Shown: positions 46,015 to 58,455, numbered from the stretch's first letter. The stretch: DNA of 64,000 nt from Aselliscus stoliczkanus (GCA_033961575.1 CM066733.1:139736421-139800420), one strand, 5' to 3'. Numbers and translations: made by a program. The notes: generated from the sequence alone by a model not told the origin.

Positions 46015-46640
46015 TTGAAAAGACTGACAATCCTCATACACTATCAGGGGACAGTTGGGCAGAAATTATCACATGTTTTTAACATATGTATACCAATTGG
46101 CCCATTAACTCTCTTTTTAGAGTTTTTTTCCTAGGGAAAGCACAGAAATGTACAAGCAACAAGTTGATCACAGCATTTTTACAATAGAAGAAAAACTGAA
46201 AACACCATAAAAATCCAATATGGAGGATTAGTTAAGTCATAGTTTCCCAAAGTATTTTGAAAAGAGCCTAAGTTCTAATGTGTAATTAAAAAAGAATGTC
46301 ATGGACAAATAACTTTAGTGTAAGGCATCTAACGAGATCATATAGAATCTCAGTGGAGTTAATTGAATTAGGTTATATCCATAAAGTAGAAGATTATAGA
46401 TTCATAAAAATGTTATTGATGTGTATATAGAAGTATAGAAATATTGGTATTGTTAAGTAAATGTGTGCAATATGAAGTCATTTATGTGAAAAGTATTTTT
46501 CCAAAACAATTTAGCAGGGTGTACACTAAAATGTTAGCAGTGGTCATTTGGCATTTTGGGATTATTATTATTTTTTTTGCTCATATGTATTTTCTAAAGT
46601 TCTTCAATGAGCCTGTATTACTTAGTTCTTATATTTCTGA
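46015..46640 (+). mobile_element. Old L1 3' end (sense)
   Basis: Decayed ORF2 tail and 3'UTR: ACAGCATTTTTACAATAGAAG, GTTAAGTAAATGTGTGCAATATG, ACACTAAAATGTTAGCAGTGG, TATTTTCTAAAGTTCTTCAATG. No intact frame. Confidence 0.75.
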
Positions 46641-48264
46641 AGATTCTCAAGTTGCTTAGAGTGTTTTAATGCCAAAGCTATGACTGCTACTTTTTTTTTT
46701 TTTTTTTTTTGGTGGCACTTACTTCAAAACACATTGAAAAGTTAGCTGTTGCATAGCTGAGATATGAATCACATTCTTTTGGCTGGATTATGTTGCAAAA
46801 ACCAGTAGATAAATTTGGATTTGAATGGGCCTATTAGTCCCAATTTTGGCTTTCTGGAAGGCACAGTTTTGATTCTGTTAAGGTAAATATTAGTACACAG
46901 TGATGACATTTCATGGTATGCCAAAATGTACATATTAAAAAGGGATTTTTAGTTCAGATTAAGTCACAGGAATCATCTACATATAATGCATATTTTCTAA
47001 GATCCTCTGTGGACACTCTGTGCTGAAGTTGCTTTGTCATTGTTTTAAAGGAATGTTTTCCTGTGGGAGAATTTTGATTCTAATCTGCTCTTCTAGGTTT
47101 CTTCCTTTTAGGGATTGGATACCGGGTAGGGAACAAAGATTAGGGTGGGAAAAAACTAATGTTGAGAGTATATTGATAAGTTTAATTTCTTAGTTTATGA
47201 AGGTTCTTTTCTTCTCCGCCCTCCCTGAGTTTGGACAGGTTAAAAACCTGGCATAATAAAAGTATTTGTGCATTTTACATTACGTTATAGGGATTGTTTA
47301 TATTGCCCTCATTCAGTATTAACTTGATTAATGATGCACATGAGGTTTAAAAAATTTTAAAAGTGATTTCCACCATCTATACAGAAATATGAAATTATTA
47401 AGGATAGGTGATAAAATAGTTTCATGAATATATAAAGCCATATATTTCTTTATGGTTACAGTATATTTGTCTTGGATTTGAGTGAATTTTAGAAAAGAAC
47501 TTGAAAGAAGATGACCTTTCATGACTAAGAGCCTGAGGTAGGGTAAAAGAGACTTTCCTCCCCTAACTTAAAGACACAAGTCATTTGTCATCAGTGACTA
47601 CATTTTTGACAGCCCAAATTAGTGGGCTTCAGAAATCTTAACAAGTGAGTAAATATTTTGAGAGAATAGGCCAAGAAATAGATTTTTTTTTAAAAAAGTG
47701 AACTATATTGCCAATGGAATCTATGGTGTGTAAATTTCTGCTTGGAACATTTTACACATGAAATGATCAAATGGCTTGTGATGCATATCAAGTCAAAGAA
47801 TATACTCTTTGCTACTTCATTCTCCCAGTAGCTAACACATGTCAAAGCTAATAGAGAACAACTTATTCTTTTCTGTTCTTCTCAGTGCTGTTAAGGTAAA
47901 TTCTAACCCAGAGGCTCTAACGAGGGTAGACCGCATGGCTAATGACAGTGTGCCAACTCCCTACATGTGGGGAATTTGACACTTTGGGGAGTCGAATCAT
48001 AGACTTTCAGATGGGAAAGGGCCATTTGTTGAACGAATTAGCTCCACTTCGTTGCATGATTCAATATGTTCTTGAAAGATCTTGGGAAAGAAGTCTGAGT
48101 GGGACAATTTTATCATTTTTTCACCTTCATCTTGTGCAATCCTGGACTCTAATTGCTGAGGGAGCCTTAGAGGCCATGTAACTGGGTCATACCTGTGAGG
48201 TGGTTACCCAGCCTCTGCCTGACCATCCCCAATGGTGGGATCTCACTGGTGATGATGATGCTGA

Positions 48265-48400
48265 TAATGGTTCTAGCAGTTTACATCTATTGAACATAGA
48301 CTGTGTGCAGATATGGTGCCTAAGAGTTTCATCCTCACAACCGCTATTTTACTGGTGATAAACGTGAGCCACTCAGAAGTAATTTGCCACACTGGCCTTC
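48265..48400 (-). mobile_element. Probable MIR fragment
   Basis: TTACATCTATTGAACATAGACTG, TTTCATCCTCACAACCGCTA, TTTACTGGTGATAAACGTGAG are MIR-like but very diverged. Confidence 0.45.
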
Positions 48401-48439
48401 CTTCTATTTTTCCAAAGGCCCAGTTGTGCCTACCTCAGA

Positions 48440-48760
48440 GCCTTATCCATCCCTCTTACCTCTGTCTTTGTCTGATGAGCTCCTTCTTGTCATTTAGATC
48501 TAGGCTTAAATGTCACTTCTGAGAGATCATCCCAGAAAGATTTTGGAATTAGTTCTCCCAGCCACACTGAACTGCATCACTGTATTTCAGTTCCGTGTAT
48601 GTTCGTATTGCTATCTGGCACTTTTCTTGGTTTGTTTTGTGTATTTGTTAATGACCTTCCCACTAGAATTAAATTCCACAGACATAGGGACCAATATGTC
48701 CCTAGTAATAAGCCCAGTCCCTAGCTCATAATAGGTGAGCAATGAATGTTTAGTCAATGA
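48440..48760 (+). mobile_element. L2 LINE 3' end
   Basis: TAGATCTAGGCTTAAATGTCAC, TCATCCCAGAAAGATTTTGG, GAATTAAATTCCACAGACATAG and CTCATAATAGGTGAGCAATG in sense L2 order. Confidence 0.82.
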
Positions 48761-51269
48761 AAAAGGCTACCGAGCTCGAAAGTGCCCGATTTGGGGTTAG
48801 AACTCAGATGACCTGGCTCCAGAAACTCTGCATTTGACTCCTACATGGTGCTGAGCCTTCTAATTTACAAGGTAGATTATTCCGTTGCTGTTGGATGATT
48901 CTTCTTCATTTTATGCCTAAATCTATTGCTTACAAATTTTTCACAGTATTCCTTGGATTATACATCCCTCTGCCTCCTCCTTTATGGTTCCCAAGGTTGG
49001 GACCCTGGGATGTGGGGTGGAGACTGTCTAGGCCCCCCGTTGGCATCATAGCCTCAGCCTAGGGAGGACTGATTGTAGGAGACACGACCTGCTGCTTCCA
49101 GAGCTGTGCTGGCCTTCCTTGGCCTCTGTCAAGAGTCAGCAAAGGGGAAAATACCAGAGGACAAGCAGTCCTTTGGGTGGAAGGGAGCGAAATTGATAAT
49201 CTGTTTCTGACGTGAATTCCCTTTTCTCTTTTCCTCCAACTGCCGCTCAAGGGTTTTCACTGGCTGATGAAAAAAGGTAGTGGATTTCAGATGCACTGCG
49301 ATTTGGCACACTTTAAGTCCTGGTCTGATGCCCAGATGGGTATCTGTGGGATTGAAAGAGTTGGTAAGAGGTGGGGGGAGGGGGAGGGAAGAAAAGAGAG
49401 GCCAGTGAAATAAAAATAAATTGAATTATTTAAGATGGAATATTATACTTGGTTCCATTTAAAGCCGGCTTCCTAAAAAGATGCTATATTTGCAATAAAG
49501 TAAACTTTCTTAACAAGATTCAGTTTGATGAGAATTATGAGGAAGATTACCTTATTTGTTTATCTTTCAGAGGCCTTTCTTTACTAAGGATAGTGGTTTA
49601 GTTGTATTTAGAGAGCCATTGGTTGTGTTTAGAGAGCTTTTTTCTCTTTCACTTAAAGAAATATCTGTGAGGGGATTTCTCTAAGCGTAAGAGACTGAAA
49701 AATATTTCTTCTTCTTCTTCTCCTTCTTCTTTTTTTTTTTTCTGAAGCTTACTTGGCTGGAATACCTGTGCTTTGAAGGAAGGTCTTTGAGCAGGTTTGG
49801 TTTTTTTCCACGAGCCCTGGGGATTTGTGGGGAGGGACAAGTAACCCTGATGGAAATTCAACTCGGACAGAGTTGAGCAGCTATTCTTGTAATGCATGTA
49901 AAAATCTTCTCTGTGTTGTTAACCTCATTATGCTGAAATAGTGCAGTCATAGAAAAGTTTGCTGTACTAATGTGATTCTCATGACTTGTTACTGTGGCTG
50001 TGAAGGCTTGGTAGGTGATCCATCCACGAGTGGAAAACGCGAATTGCTAAGAACATTCTAAGCCATGGAAGTACATTCATTATGTAGACAGAATGGAAAA
50101 CTCAATTTTATTGAACCTTATTGGAGGCCAGAAGTTGAATTAGATTCTGATATGATGACTTGCTGGGACAAGGGAACATGTAAGGTCACTGAAGCGGTTG
50201 TAAATATTAGTTAAAATTTAATTGTGAAAGGATACTCAGGGGTTTCAGATGCATTGGCTAGATTTGTTTTTTTTCTCCTTAAGCTGTGTGTGGAGGCAGA
50301 GATATTTGTTATATTATTATTATTTTGTATGCCGTAACTGTGTCATAATAAATACACTCAATTCAGTGTTTGAAATGTGAGTCGGTGAGAGGTTTTAAAT
50401 ACATATATGTTGCTCTCGAATTGATAGCTTGTGAACTGAGAAATCTAAGCCAGATTCAGCCCTTTCACTTTTGCTTCATCTGCCCCTGAATTTACACGTC
50501 ACCTGCAGGAGGCTCCCATGTAGTCTTTGAACTGCCAAATGCCTGAAGTTCATTTATATCCTGTGGGGCTTCTCTATCAAAAGCTTGTGCTCCTGGCCTG
50601 GTTAGTAAGGGGAAGATTTTGTGCATGCTCTTTTGGCAGCTAAGGTTAAGTTTTGGGTGCTAAAACCTCACATCGGTTTTCAGAACTCCGTTTCTTAAAA
50701 AAAAAAAAAAAAAAAAAAAAATCCTATCACAGCTGTTGAGCTCTAAGTGTAAAGTATGAGAATAACATTTCATAGGTGAATATTTTCGAATGAACATTTT
50801 TTTTTTGTGTGGGTGGATGGCTGGCTAGTCATTATGATTTCTATCCAGTTCAATAATTTTAGCTTTTAATTATGTAACAAAATTTGTTTCAAAGAGCAGG
50901 AAAAAACCACATAATGACATTTCTGATGTAGCCGGGAAATCCAATAAAGAATATTACTTTGTATCTCTAAAGTGGCACAACTTTGCAATTAACACAGCTA
51001 CTGTAGTTGCAAAAGCATCATTTGTTTAGATGGTCTCTAATTCCATAGTTTTAATACTTGCAAATTTCTTCTGTTCCATTTTCTAATTAAGGCTTTGGCG
51101 TGATCTTTATGTAATGAAGACTGGAGCAAAATGGGAGGGATGCATAGCATTTTGAGGTTCTCTTGCTCCTCACAGGCCTGTGTGAATCATGTCAACATTA
51201 ATTCAGTAATTACATAGACGTATGCATATGCTTTTAGTCTGAAAGTCAGGCTTTGGGCTCATCTTATAT

Positions 51270-51395
51270 GGAGTTCCTAACCCAGGCTGCATGTTGGAAC
51301 CACCCTTTGGGATTCTGATTCAGTCATGTGGGTAGGATCCCGGGCATCTGGAGTTTTAACAAGCTTCATGGGTTATTTTGTATAGTGCCATTGAT
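51270..51395. mobile_element. hAT-Charlie MITE remnant
   Basis: TTCCTAACCCAGGCTGCATG, TTGGAACCACCCTTTGGG, TTCTGATTCAGTCATGTGGG, ATCCCGGGCATCTGGAG in MER5-like order. Confidence 0.6.
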
Positions 51396-51929
51396 TTAGG
51401 GACAAAGGAGGCAGGCTTAAGACCCCTGGAAAGAAAGAGAAAGTGGTCTATGCATTTCAGAGGAAAAGGAGAGCTCTAGTCAAATCTTGAAGATTATTTT
51501 TACTTGTAAACATTTCCCTTTAAACAATTTAGAAAGGTAAAGGATATCTTGGTATTAGACATTTTTGTTTTTTTGTCTTGTATTTTGAATAGTTTGGGTT
51601 GTGCTGAACAAAGGTAAAACTGTGGAAAGTGGGTCAGGAGAGTGACAAAACTTGGTGCATTTCTTATGGCCCATGTAGTCAGAAGATCATACTGAAATAT
51701 TCAGCACTGAAATATTTCTTCATTGAGCTTGGTCTTCCCTTATTAGATTTAACTTCTTCCTGCTGTGAGACCAAAGTCATATGCTGAGTTCTTTCATGGA
51801 ATACTCTGAACGATTCATCATTAAAACTTGCCGTGTATATTTTCTAAGAAATTATTTCCAAAATAGATGTGTCTTTGACTCACGATGTGGAAAAAACCCT
51901 CACATCCATCCTTTATACTAGTTTTTCTT

Positions 51930-52055
51930 TTTTTTCTTCTTAGTTATTATAATTTATTCATACAATGGAATACTTTGTAATTAAAAACCACTCGTTCTTT
52001 ATCGATATGGGATGATTTCTAAGATATACTATAAAGTATAAAACACAACATTATT
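51930..52055 (+). mobile_element. Old L1 fragment (sense)
   Basis: TTATTCATACAATGGAATACTT, ATTAAAAACCACTCGTTC, AAGATATACTATAAAGTATAA match the tail of an old L1 ORF2. Confidence 0.65.
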
Positions 52056-53344
52056 CTGGGTTTCTTACCTTCTTGAAGATTACATATTTATTTGCCTCCC
52101 TGGTTTTGTAACTTTAAATAGGTGATATCTAGAACTTATATTTACTGTAACTACATTTCCTTTTGATACATGATAATTTGCCTACCATTGTTTTAAAATC
52201 GGTGAATTTTAAAAGATGAATAATGATTTTTATGACAGTGATTAAACCAGGATTTCAGTTACTTATGGATCATCATAGCAAGCTCCCCAAAGATCTATAC
52301 ATCTTGGGATGTCCTAATAGTTTTTTCAGCAAACTAAACCAAACACCAAACTCCCAATCTCTTATAGTCCTTGAGTTATTTACAGTAATGTCTTTGAGCT
52401 CTCATCTTTAACCTCTTTTGAAGATACAGGAAATGATCTTCATTTCTTCATTGATTAAACAAGCTTCAGGGTAGTTTGAGATATGTAATTGCTTTTCCTT
52501 ATGTCATTGCGTGGAATTTCAGATCACATCTGAGAATTTAATGGGACCTGTTTCTGAGGCAGTTTTAAGATTGAGGCTTAAAAAGGGACAGCCTGGTAAG
52601 GCCTGAGTGGGATGATAATTTCTACTTGCACAGATTTTTGTGCAGAGGTTGCCCATGTGGAAATGTGGGTTTTAATGAGCTGCTTAGAAGGAAACCTTTT
52701 TATATTTACTTGAAACAAACAGACCACAAATTAAAACAAGTAAAATTTACCCCAAAACAAATAGACTTAAAAGCAAAATTTGGTTCCAAGTTGTAAATGA
52801 TCCATTTTTCAAAGTGAATTGCTATATTTTCAGTTTTAAAATTATATTGCTTTTTCAAAACTTGAGATATAATTGACATATTAATTTTAGGTGTATAACA
52901 TAATTTGATATGTTGTAAAATGGTCACCACAGTAAGTCTAGTTGACATCTGTCACCATAGTTACCAAAATTCATTATTCTTTTGATGAGAACTTTTAAGA
53001 TCTATTCTTTTAGCAACTTCCAAATATGAAAAACTGTATTATTAACTATAGTTACCATGATGTACATTACATCACATGACTTGTTTGTTTTATAACTGAA
53101 CGAGTTTGTACCTTTTGACCCTCTTCACACATTTTGCTCATCCTTTACCCATGACCTCTCACAATTACCAATCTGTTTTCTGTGTGTGTGTGTTCAGTTT
53201 TTTTAGATTCCACATGTAGGTGAGATCATGTGGTATTTGTCTTTCTCTGTCTGACTTATTTCACTTAGCATAATGCCCTGAAGGTCCATGCATGTTATTG
53301 CAATGGCAAGATTTCCTCCTTTTTATAGCTGGATAATATTCCTC

Positions 53345-53351
53345 TGTGTGT

Positions 53352-53400
<49 letters not shown>
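53345..53400. repeat. (TG)n microsatellite within L1
   Basis: About 55 bp of TG with a single A interruption, at the place where the L1 has a TATTCCTCTG sequence. Confidence 0.95.
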
Positions 53401-53404
<4 letters not shown>

Positions 53405-53751
53405 CACATTTTCTTTATCCATTTACCCATTGATGGACACTTAGGTTGTTTCTCATGTCTTGGCGATTGTAAAGACCATGGCAACGAACATGAGGGTGCA
53501 TGTATCTTTTTGAGTTGAGTTTTCATTTTCTTCAGATGAATATCCAGAAGTGGAATTGCTGGGTCATATGGTAGTTTTTTTTAAGTTTTTGAACCTTCAT
53601 GTGTTTTCCATAGCGGCTGCACCAATTTACATTCTCACCAACAGTGCACAAGGGTTCCCTTTTCTCCACATTGTCACCCATGCTTGTTATTTCTTGTATT
53701 TTTGATAATAGCTATTCTACAGGTGTGAGGTGTTATCTGATTGTGGTTTTG

Positions 53752-53884
53752 TTTTGTTTTGATCTGTTTTTTTTTTTTTTTTTTTTTTTTTAGGGCAGTG
53801 TTACTAGCCCTCATACGTGGGACCGAACCGGGGCCGCTGGCTTCCAAGGCCAGCGCTTAACCACCGCGCCACTCAGCCGGCCCT
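53752..53884 (-). mobile_element. Short tRNA-derived SINE
   Basis: Minus-strand GGGCCGGCTGAGTGGCGCGG head, poly-T left end, intact-looking B region. Duplication TGATTGTGGTTTTG at 53738-53751 and 53885-53898 inside L1. Confidence 0.92.
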
Positions 53885-54076
53885 TGATTGTGGTTTTGAT
53901 TTGCATTTTCTTGGTGCTTAGTAATGTACCTTTCCATGTACCTATTCACCATCTGAATGTCTTCTTTGGAAAAATGTCTATTCAGATCCTCTTTTTTTTA
54001 AAATCAGATTTTTTTTTGTTTTTTGTTTTTGTTATTGAGTTGTATTTGTTCTTTATATGTTTTGGATATTAATCTG

Positions 54077-54520
54077 TTGGAGGAGGTCAATGACAGGATG
54101 GGATTCCAAGTGACCCTCAAGCTGGACCCAGGCAATCAGAGGCTTCTTTCCCCATCCCCTGGTTTTGGAATGTATGCTCCACCCACTGTTCCTGCACTGG
54201 GAGCCACTTCAGGGATGCAGCCTTGAGAGTCTGATGTGTTATTGAAACCATCTGGACTGTACTTGTATATGCGAGTGAACCCTGGTAAGGGCTTTGTACA
54301 AACTCTTTAAGATTCTTGTGGGCGGGTGCTGAGAGCTACTCATTTTGCAGCTGCCCAATACGAGCCTCGGCTATAAGTTCCCTTGCTTATGATACCTGCC
54401 ACCTACCAATCTGCAGCGGTCTGCCTCTTTCTTGGTCTTTCCTTACCTTCCGTGTACCAGGGCCAGTTTCGAATTTCACCCAGGCATCTCCCAAGTTTGT
54501 GAACCAAAATAACCTCTTAT
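54077..54520 (+). mobile_element. Candidate solo LTR inserted in L1
   Basis: A GC-richer block of about 440 bp replaces the L1 text between TTGGATATTAATCTG and TTATCAGATTTATGG, which would otherwise be nearly adjacent in L1. Inside are a CTCGGCTATAAGTTCCC TATA-like segment and a following pyrimidine-rich stretch, as in the U3/R part of a class I LTR. No viral gene is present. Ends and duplication are not clear. Confidence 0.45.
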
Positions 54521-55330
54521 CAGATTTATGGTTTATAACACACTATCTTTTAAAATTTTAAATGCAAGTATTGACTCAGAGCTGGGAGAAGGAATTTGGT
54601 GTTGAAAGCTCCTGGCCTTACCCAAAAGCCACCTTCTGGGTGGCTTTTAAGAAAAACTCAATGTGTGTTCTAGTTTACTCTGTTACCCTATGTAGTTCCT
54701 TCATAAAAATGTCATACTGCAGAATATGCAGATATTTACTGTTGTGTTTTTACATGGGTATCAGTGGCCAGTTCTATAATATGTAACATATGGGACCCTT
54801 AATCATATATTAAATTCCATTTTAATACCAATAATATACAAAAAACCGGAGTGACTTGAATTATTTTAACTTACATGAGCTTCTTCAAGAGATGTAACCT
54901 GTTATAAGTTAGGAGTGTGTCGGTATTTGGAGCCCCCAGAAGCACTTTCTTGCCCTTTCTCAGGCTGGCCATATTGAGCATTTAGCGTAGGACAGATCTT
55001 ATTCAGGGGACCTGGCATCAAGGCCCATTGGTCAGAGAAGAAAACCCACTTGCCTGCATGTTTAAGTGAACAATTAGGGAAGTCCCATGTCATCCTGTGT
55101 TTCTAGCCCCTCCCCCCCTTCCCCAGGGAAAGAGGCAAATGGAGCCATGTGAGGACCTGCCCATGGTCCTTTTCTAGCCTTGCTTTGGTTTCTGGGCTTG
55201 ATTGTTCTCCCCCTCCCCAACCCCCTACCCCAGTTTTGAAACCTCCAGCCTTTAGACTTCAGCATAAATGCCACAAAACATTCTATTCTCTGATCACCAA
55301 GCCAATACCCATCTTTCCCTCCCGTTCACT

Positions 55331-55519
55331 TTTTTTGTTTTTTTAAGAAATTTTATTGGGGAACAGTGTGTTTTTCCAGGACCCATCAGCTCCAAGTCAA
55401 GTAAGTAGCTATCCTCAATCCAGTTGTGGAGGGCGCAGCTCCTTGGCCCATGTGGGAATTGAACTGGCATACTTGGCGCTATGAGCCTGTGTTCTAACCA
55501 CCTGAGCTACCAGGCTGCC
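55331..55519 (-). mobile_element. tRNA-derived SINE, medium form
   Basis: Minus-strand GGGCAGCCTGGTAGCTCAGG head, then GGCCAAGGAGCTGCGCCC, and the CACACTGTTCCCCAATAAAA end. Flanked by CCCTCCCGTTCACT (55317-55330) and CCCTCCTGTTCACT (55520-55533), 13 of 14 matching. Confidence 0.9.
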
Positions 55520-55729
55520 CCCTCCTGTTCACTCTGTATTTCTATTTTGGGCTCTTGTTTGTTGTGTACAGGCACATGCTTTCCTAATTTGACTTTCGGA
55601 TGGCAGCCTGTAGCTTAGTCTCCACAAACACTAAGTGCTCTAGAAAGGCTTACTGTGCACTTTCATGGTTTAAAAATCAGACTTGCTTCTGCACCTTATT
55701 CACTCAGCAAATGGTTGCCATTCAGTCCT

Positions 55730-56340
55730 GATGCTAGATTATAAGCTCAGAGGTAAGACATGCCTCTGTTCCTAAGGTGCTTTCAGGCTATGTGGGAAGA
55801 GAGGCATGAATAGGCATCTCTGCACAAAAAAAACAGTGCTATGTACACAAGGCTGTGGGAACACGGAGGAAGGACAAGCTCTTCCTTTGGTGGGAATGAC
55901 GGGGCTGAGAAGAGAGAACCCAAAGAGCCGGGAAATGGAGGTGTGCCTTGAGAGATGCATTGGAGGCAGCTATGTGGATCGTGAGGGAAGGGCATTCTGG
56001 GTTGGTGGAAAAGAACAGTGCATTTGGAGTCTGTAGGGGTGTGTGGCTCAGGTGCTTCGGATGATGGGAGAGGCAGGGGCCAGTTTTTGAAAGCTCTTTT
56101 GGAGCAGGCTAAGAGATTTCATCTTTTCTCTGTAGGGAGTCACTATAGGATGTTAAGTAGGTTAATGACTGGCTCAGTACTGTTTTTCAGCAAGATGACT
56201 TGGATGGCAGTATGAAAGATAAATAGAGAAGGGAGCAGAGTTTGAGGGAGCAAATGAGAAAATAATAGAGGTTAGAGATTATGGGGGCTTGGACCAGCGT
56301 GGTACAGGTGGAGATGGCGTAGGGGAAAGGATTTGAAAGG
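55730..56340. repeat. Ancient interspersed repeat, family not assigned (copy 2, longest)
   Basis: A purine-rich block in the order AAGGTGCTTTCAGGCTATGTG, GTGCTATGTACACAAGGC, GAAGGGCATTCTGGG, GAGTCACTATAGGATG, GGGGGCTTGGACCAGCGTGG. I recognise this order as a widespread mammalian repeat but cannot name it. Short open frames inside it are not genes. Confidence 0.5.
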
Positions 56341-56411
56341 TGGTTAGCAGTTAGTCACAACATGTATAAAGCTACAATGTCAACTTCACCTTCATGGAAT
56401 TTGTTTTATAT

Positions 56412-56420
56412 ATATATGTG

Positions 56421-56454
<34 letters not shown>

Positions 56455-56891
56455 TTTTAAGATTTTATTGGGGAATTGGCGGAGGGGAACAGCGTTGGGG
56501 AATCGGGGAAGGGGAACAGACAAGTTGCTGTCTTTTTGTTCTTCAGTTTAGTTGCGGAGGATGTTGCTTCACTGTTGGTATCGTCATTGCGCTCTTCCCG
56601 GATGAGGCAGATCGGTCGCTGGCCTCTGGATGGTTGCTCACCGCGGCTATTGGCAGCTCACGCTTGGCTGCCAGCTGCTCACGCTGGCTGCGGGCCACTC
56701 ACTGCAGCCTATGGCAGCCCACTGCAGCAGGGGCTGCAGCCCACACCATCACCGGGGCTCGCACAGCCCAGCTCCAGGTGGAGCTGTTGTTAGCTGTAGA
56801 GGACAGTGTCAGTGGCCCTAATGAGGTATCCGAACCGGGGCCGCTGGCATCCCAAAACCAGCGCTTAACCAATGCGCCACTCGGCCGGCCC
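56412..56891 (-). mobile_element. Long composite SINE with an adjoining TA microsatellite
   Basis: Complete minus-strand copy, GGCCGGCCGAGTGGCGCATT head, B box GGTTCGGATACC with one extra base. Duplication TTGTTTTATAT at 56401-56411 and 56892-56902. (TA)n at 56408-56438 borders the poly-T. Confidence 0.93.
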
Positions 56892-57830
56892 TTGTTTTAT
56901 ATTTTTAGATCAGGTGTATAATTTTTCAAGTCATGTTATGATTCATGTTCTCAGCACTTTCAGTTATAAGCTCTTCTTCCAGAAATAATTTTCTTAACAT
57001 GATTAATTTCTTAATATCTTAAAGGTAGTTTTACCTAAGTTCACTACTGCTGTTTTTCTTTCATTGCCTCTTGTTCAGTTTATTTAAGAAAATTTAAATT
57101 GAATTAAGTTTCAATAACATTTGTGTTTTCTCTCTCTATATATATTCTGAAAGAAAGGTTGTGCTTCAGAAAAAAGTAGATTAATTAAAATTAGAGAAAA
57201 GAGAAAGTTTATTTGTGTTTACTCAATATAATATACAAGTTCTTTGAAAAGGTAGCAAAGAAAGGTAATATGAATCTCATCTTAAAGTGAAGATAATAAC
57301 CTTGGACTGCTAAAAGAAAATTTATATGGAAAAAGAGCCAGGAAAACTTATTTCAGAGGGACTTTAATTGATTAAAATGTATTCTGTAATGCTGTGAATA
57401 TAATTTCATCCTATATTACTAATTTCAGCTTCAGATAGGATAGAGATAGTACAGATTAAAAATAAATTAAAAGCAGATGTTGAGAAATACCTTTCATTTA
57501 GGGAATAATTATATGGTGGAAAGGTTATTGGAGTTTAGTCAATAAAGTTGGGATGCTTAGAAATTATAATTATTCAGTAAGAATGCTTTTCTTAATGTGA
57601 GGCTCTGCTTTGGAGGTCTGGGGAATAGGAGAAAGAAGAGGCTGTTATTGTCATACTGTTTTTATTTTAAGTTCCATCTTTCAAATCCTTATATTCTGCA
57701 GGCTAACTTTAAATTCTAGTATGTAAATCAGTACTTCAGAATCGTGGTTTCCTTGACCATTAAGGAAAAAAAAAAGATCTTATTTGAAAACTTTGCATTG
57801 CTGGGATATATATGCATTGGGGATGCCTAA

Positions 57831-58455
57831 ATTTTTTTTTAAAAGAGTTTATTGGGGAATTGGGGGAGGGGAACAGTGTTGGGGAATTGGGGAAGGGGAT
57901 CAGCCAAATTGTTCTTCAATCTTCGTCATGGAGGACACCAGTCGCCATCTGGCTTCCTGTTGGCAGCTTGTGGCCTCTAAGCTCAAGGTGTTCTGTTCAT
58001 TCTTAGTTGTGGGTGGGTGTAGCCACCATCCCATGTGGGAGTTGAACTAGCAGCCTTGTTGTTAAGAGCGCACGCCCAATCCACTGAGCCATCCGGTCGG
58101 CAGCTCAGCTCAAGGTGCTGAGTTCAGTCTTAGTTGCGGGTGGGCATAGCCCACCATTGAACAGGCAATCTTGTTGTTAAACCAGCTGAACCATCCTGCC
58201 ACCTGTTGGCAGCTCAGCAACAGCTCAGCTCAGGCACAGCGTTCACTGGCCCATGTGGGAATCAAACTGGTGGCCCTTTTGCTCAGAGCCTGGGCTGTAA
58301 GCCAATTCTTGTTTTTTGAGGGCAGTGTCACTGGCCCTCACATGTGGGACCTGAACCGGGGCCGCTGGCTTCCCAAGCCAGCGCTTAACCACCGCGCCAC
58401 TCGGCCGGCCCAGTAAGCCAATTCTTAACCAGCTGAACCACTCGGCTGGCCCAAT
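57831..58455 (-). mobile_element. Composite SINE of three tRNA-like modules, itself hit by a second SINE
   Basis: The minus strand starts GGGCCAGCCGAGTGGTTCAG, carries repeated GAGCTGAGCTG-linked tRNA-like modules and ends at the CCCCAATAAACTC/poly(A) side. GATGCCTAA flanks at 57822-57830 and 58456-58464. The inner insertion spans 58311-58412. Confidence 0.9.
58311..58412 (-). mobile_element. Short tRNA-derived SINE nested inside the composite SINE
   Basis: GGGCCGGCCGAGTGGCGCGG head, intact B region GGTTCAGGTCC, very short A tail. Perfect 14-bp duplication GTAAGCCAATTCTT at 58297-58310 and 58413-58426, derived from the host SINE itself. Confidence 0.95.

Larger units (their letters stand above)
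52850..54076 (-). mobile_element. L1 3' end (antisense to UTRN), with internal TG microsatellite and SINE insertion
   Basis: The + strand runs through the complement of the L1 3'UTR and ORF2 tail: TAATTTTAGGTGTATAACATA, GACTTATTTCACTTAGCATAA, GATGAATATCCAGAAGTGGA, TTACATTCTCACCAACAGTG, TTATATGTTTTGGATATTAAT. It is interrupted by the SINE at 53752-53884 and ends where an LTR-like block begins. Confidence 0.9.

Noticed and set aside
46691..46712. Poly-T run as a SINE tail
   Set aside because: No tRNA-like head or duplication follows within 500 bp; treated as a homopolymer.
53288..53518. Cysteine/valine-repeat open frame
   Set aside because: It is a TG microsatellite translated inside an L1 3' end.
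56394..56921. 175-codon plus-strand frame (and similar frames at 16722, 30287, 30766 and 59390)
   Set aside because: They are translations of the composite SINE; the same peptide-like strings recur because the SINE recurs.
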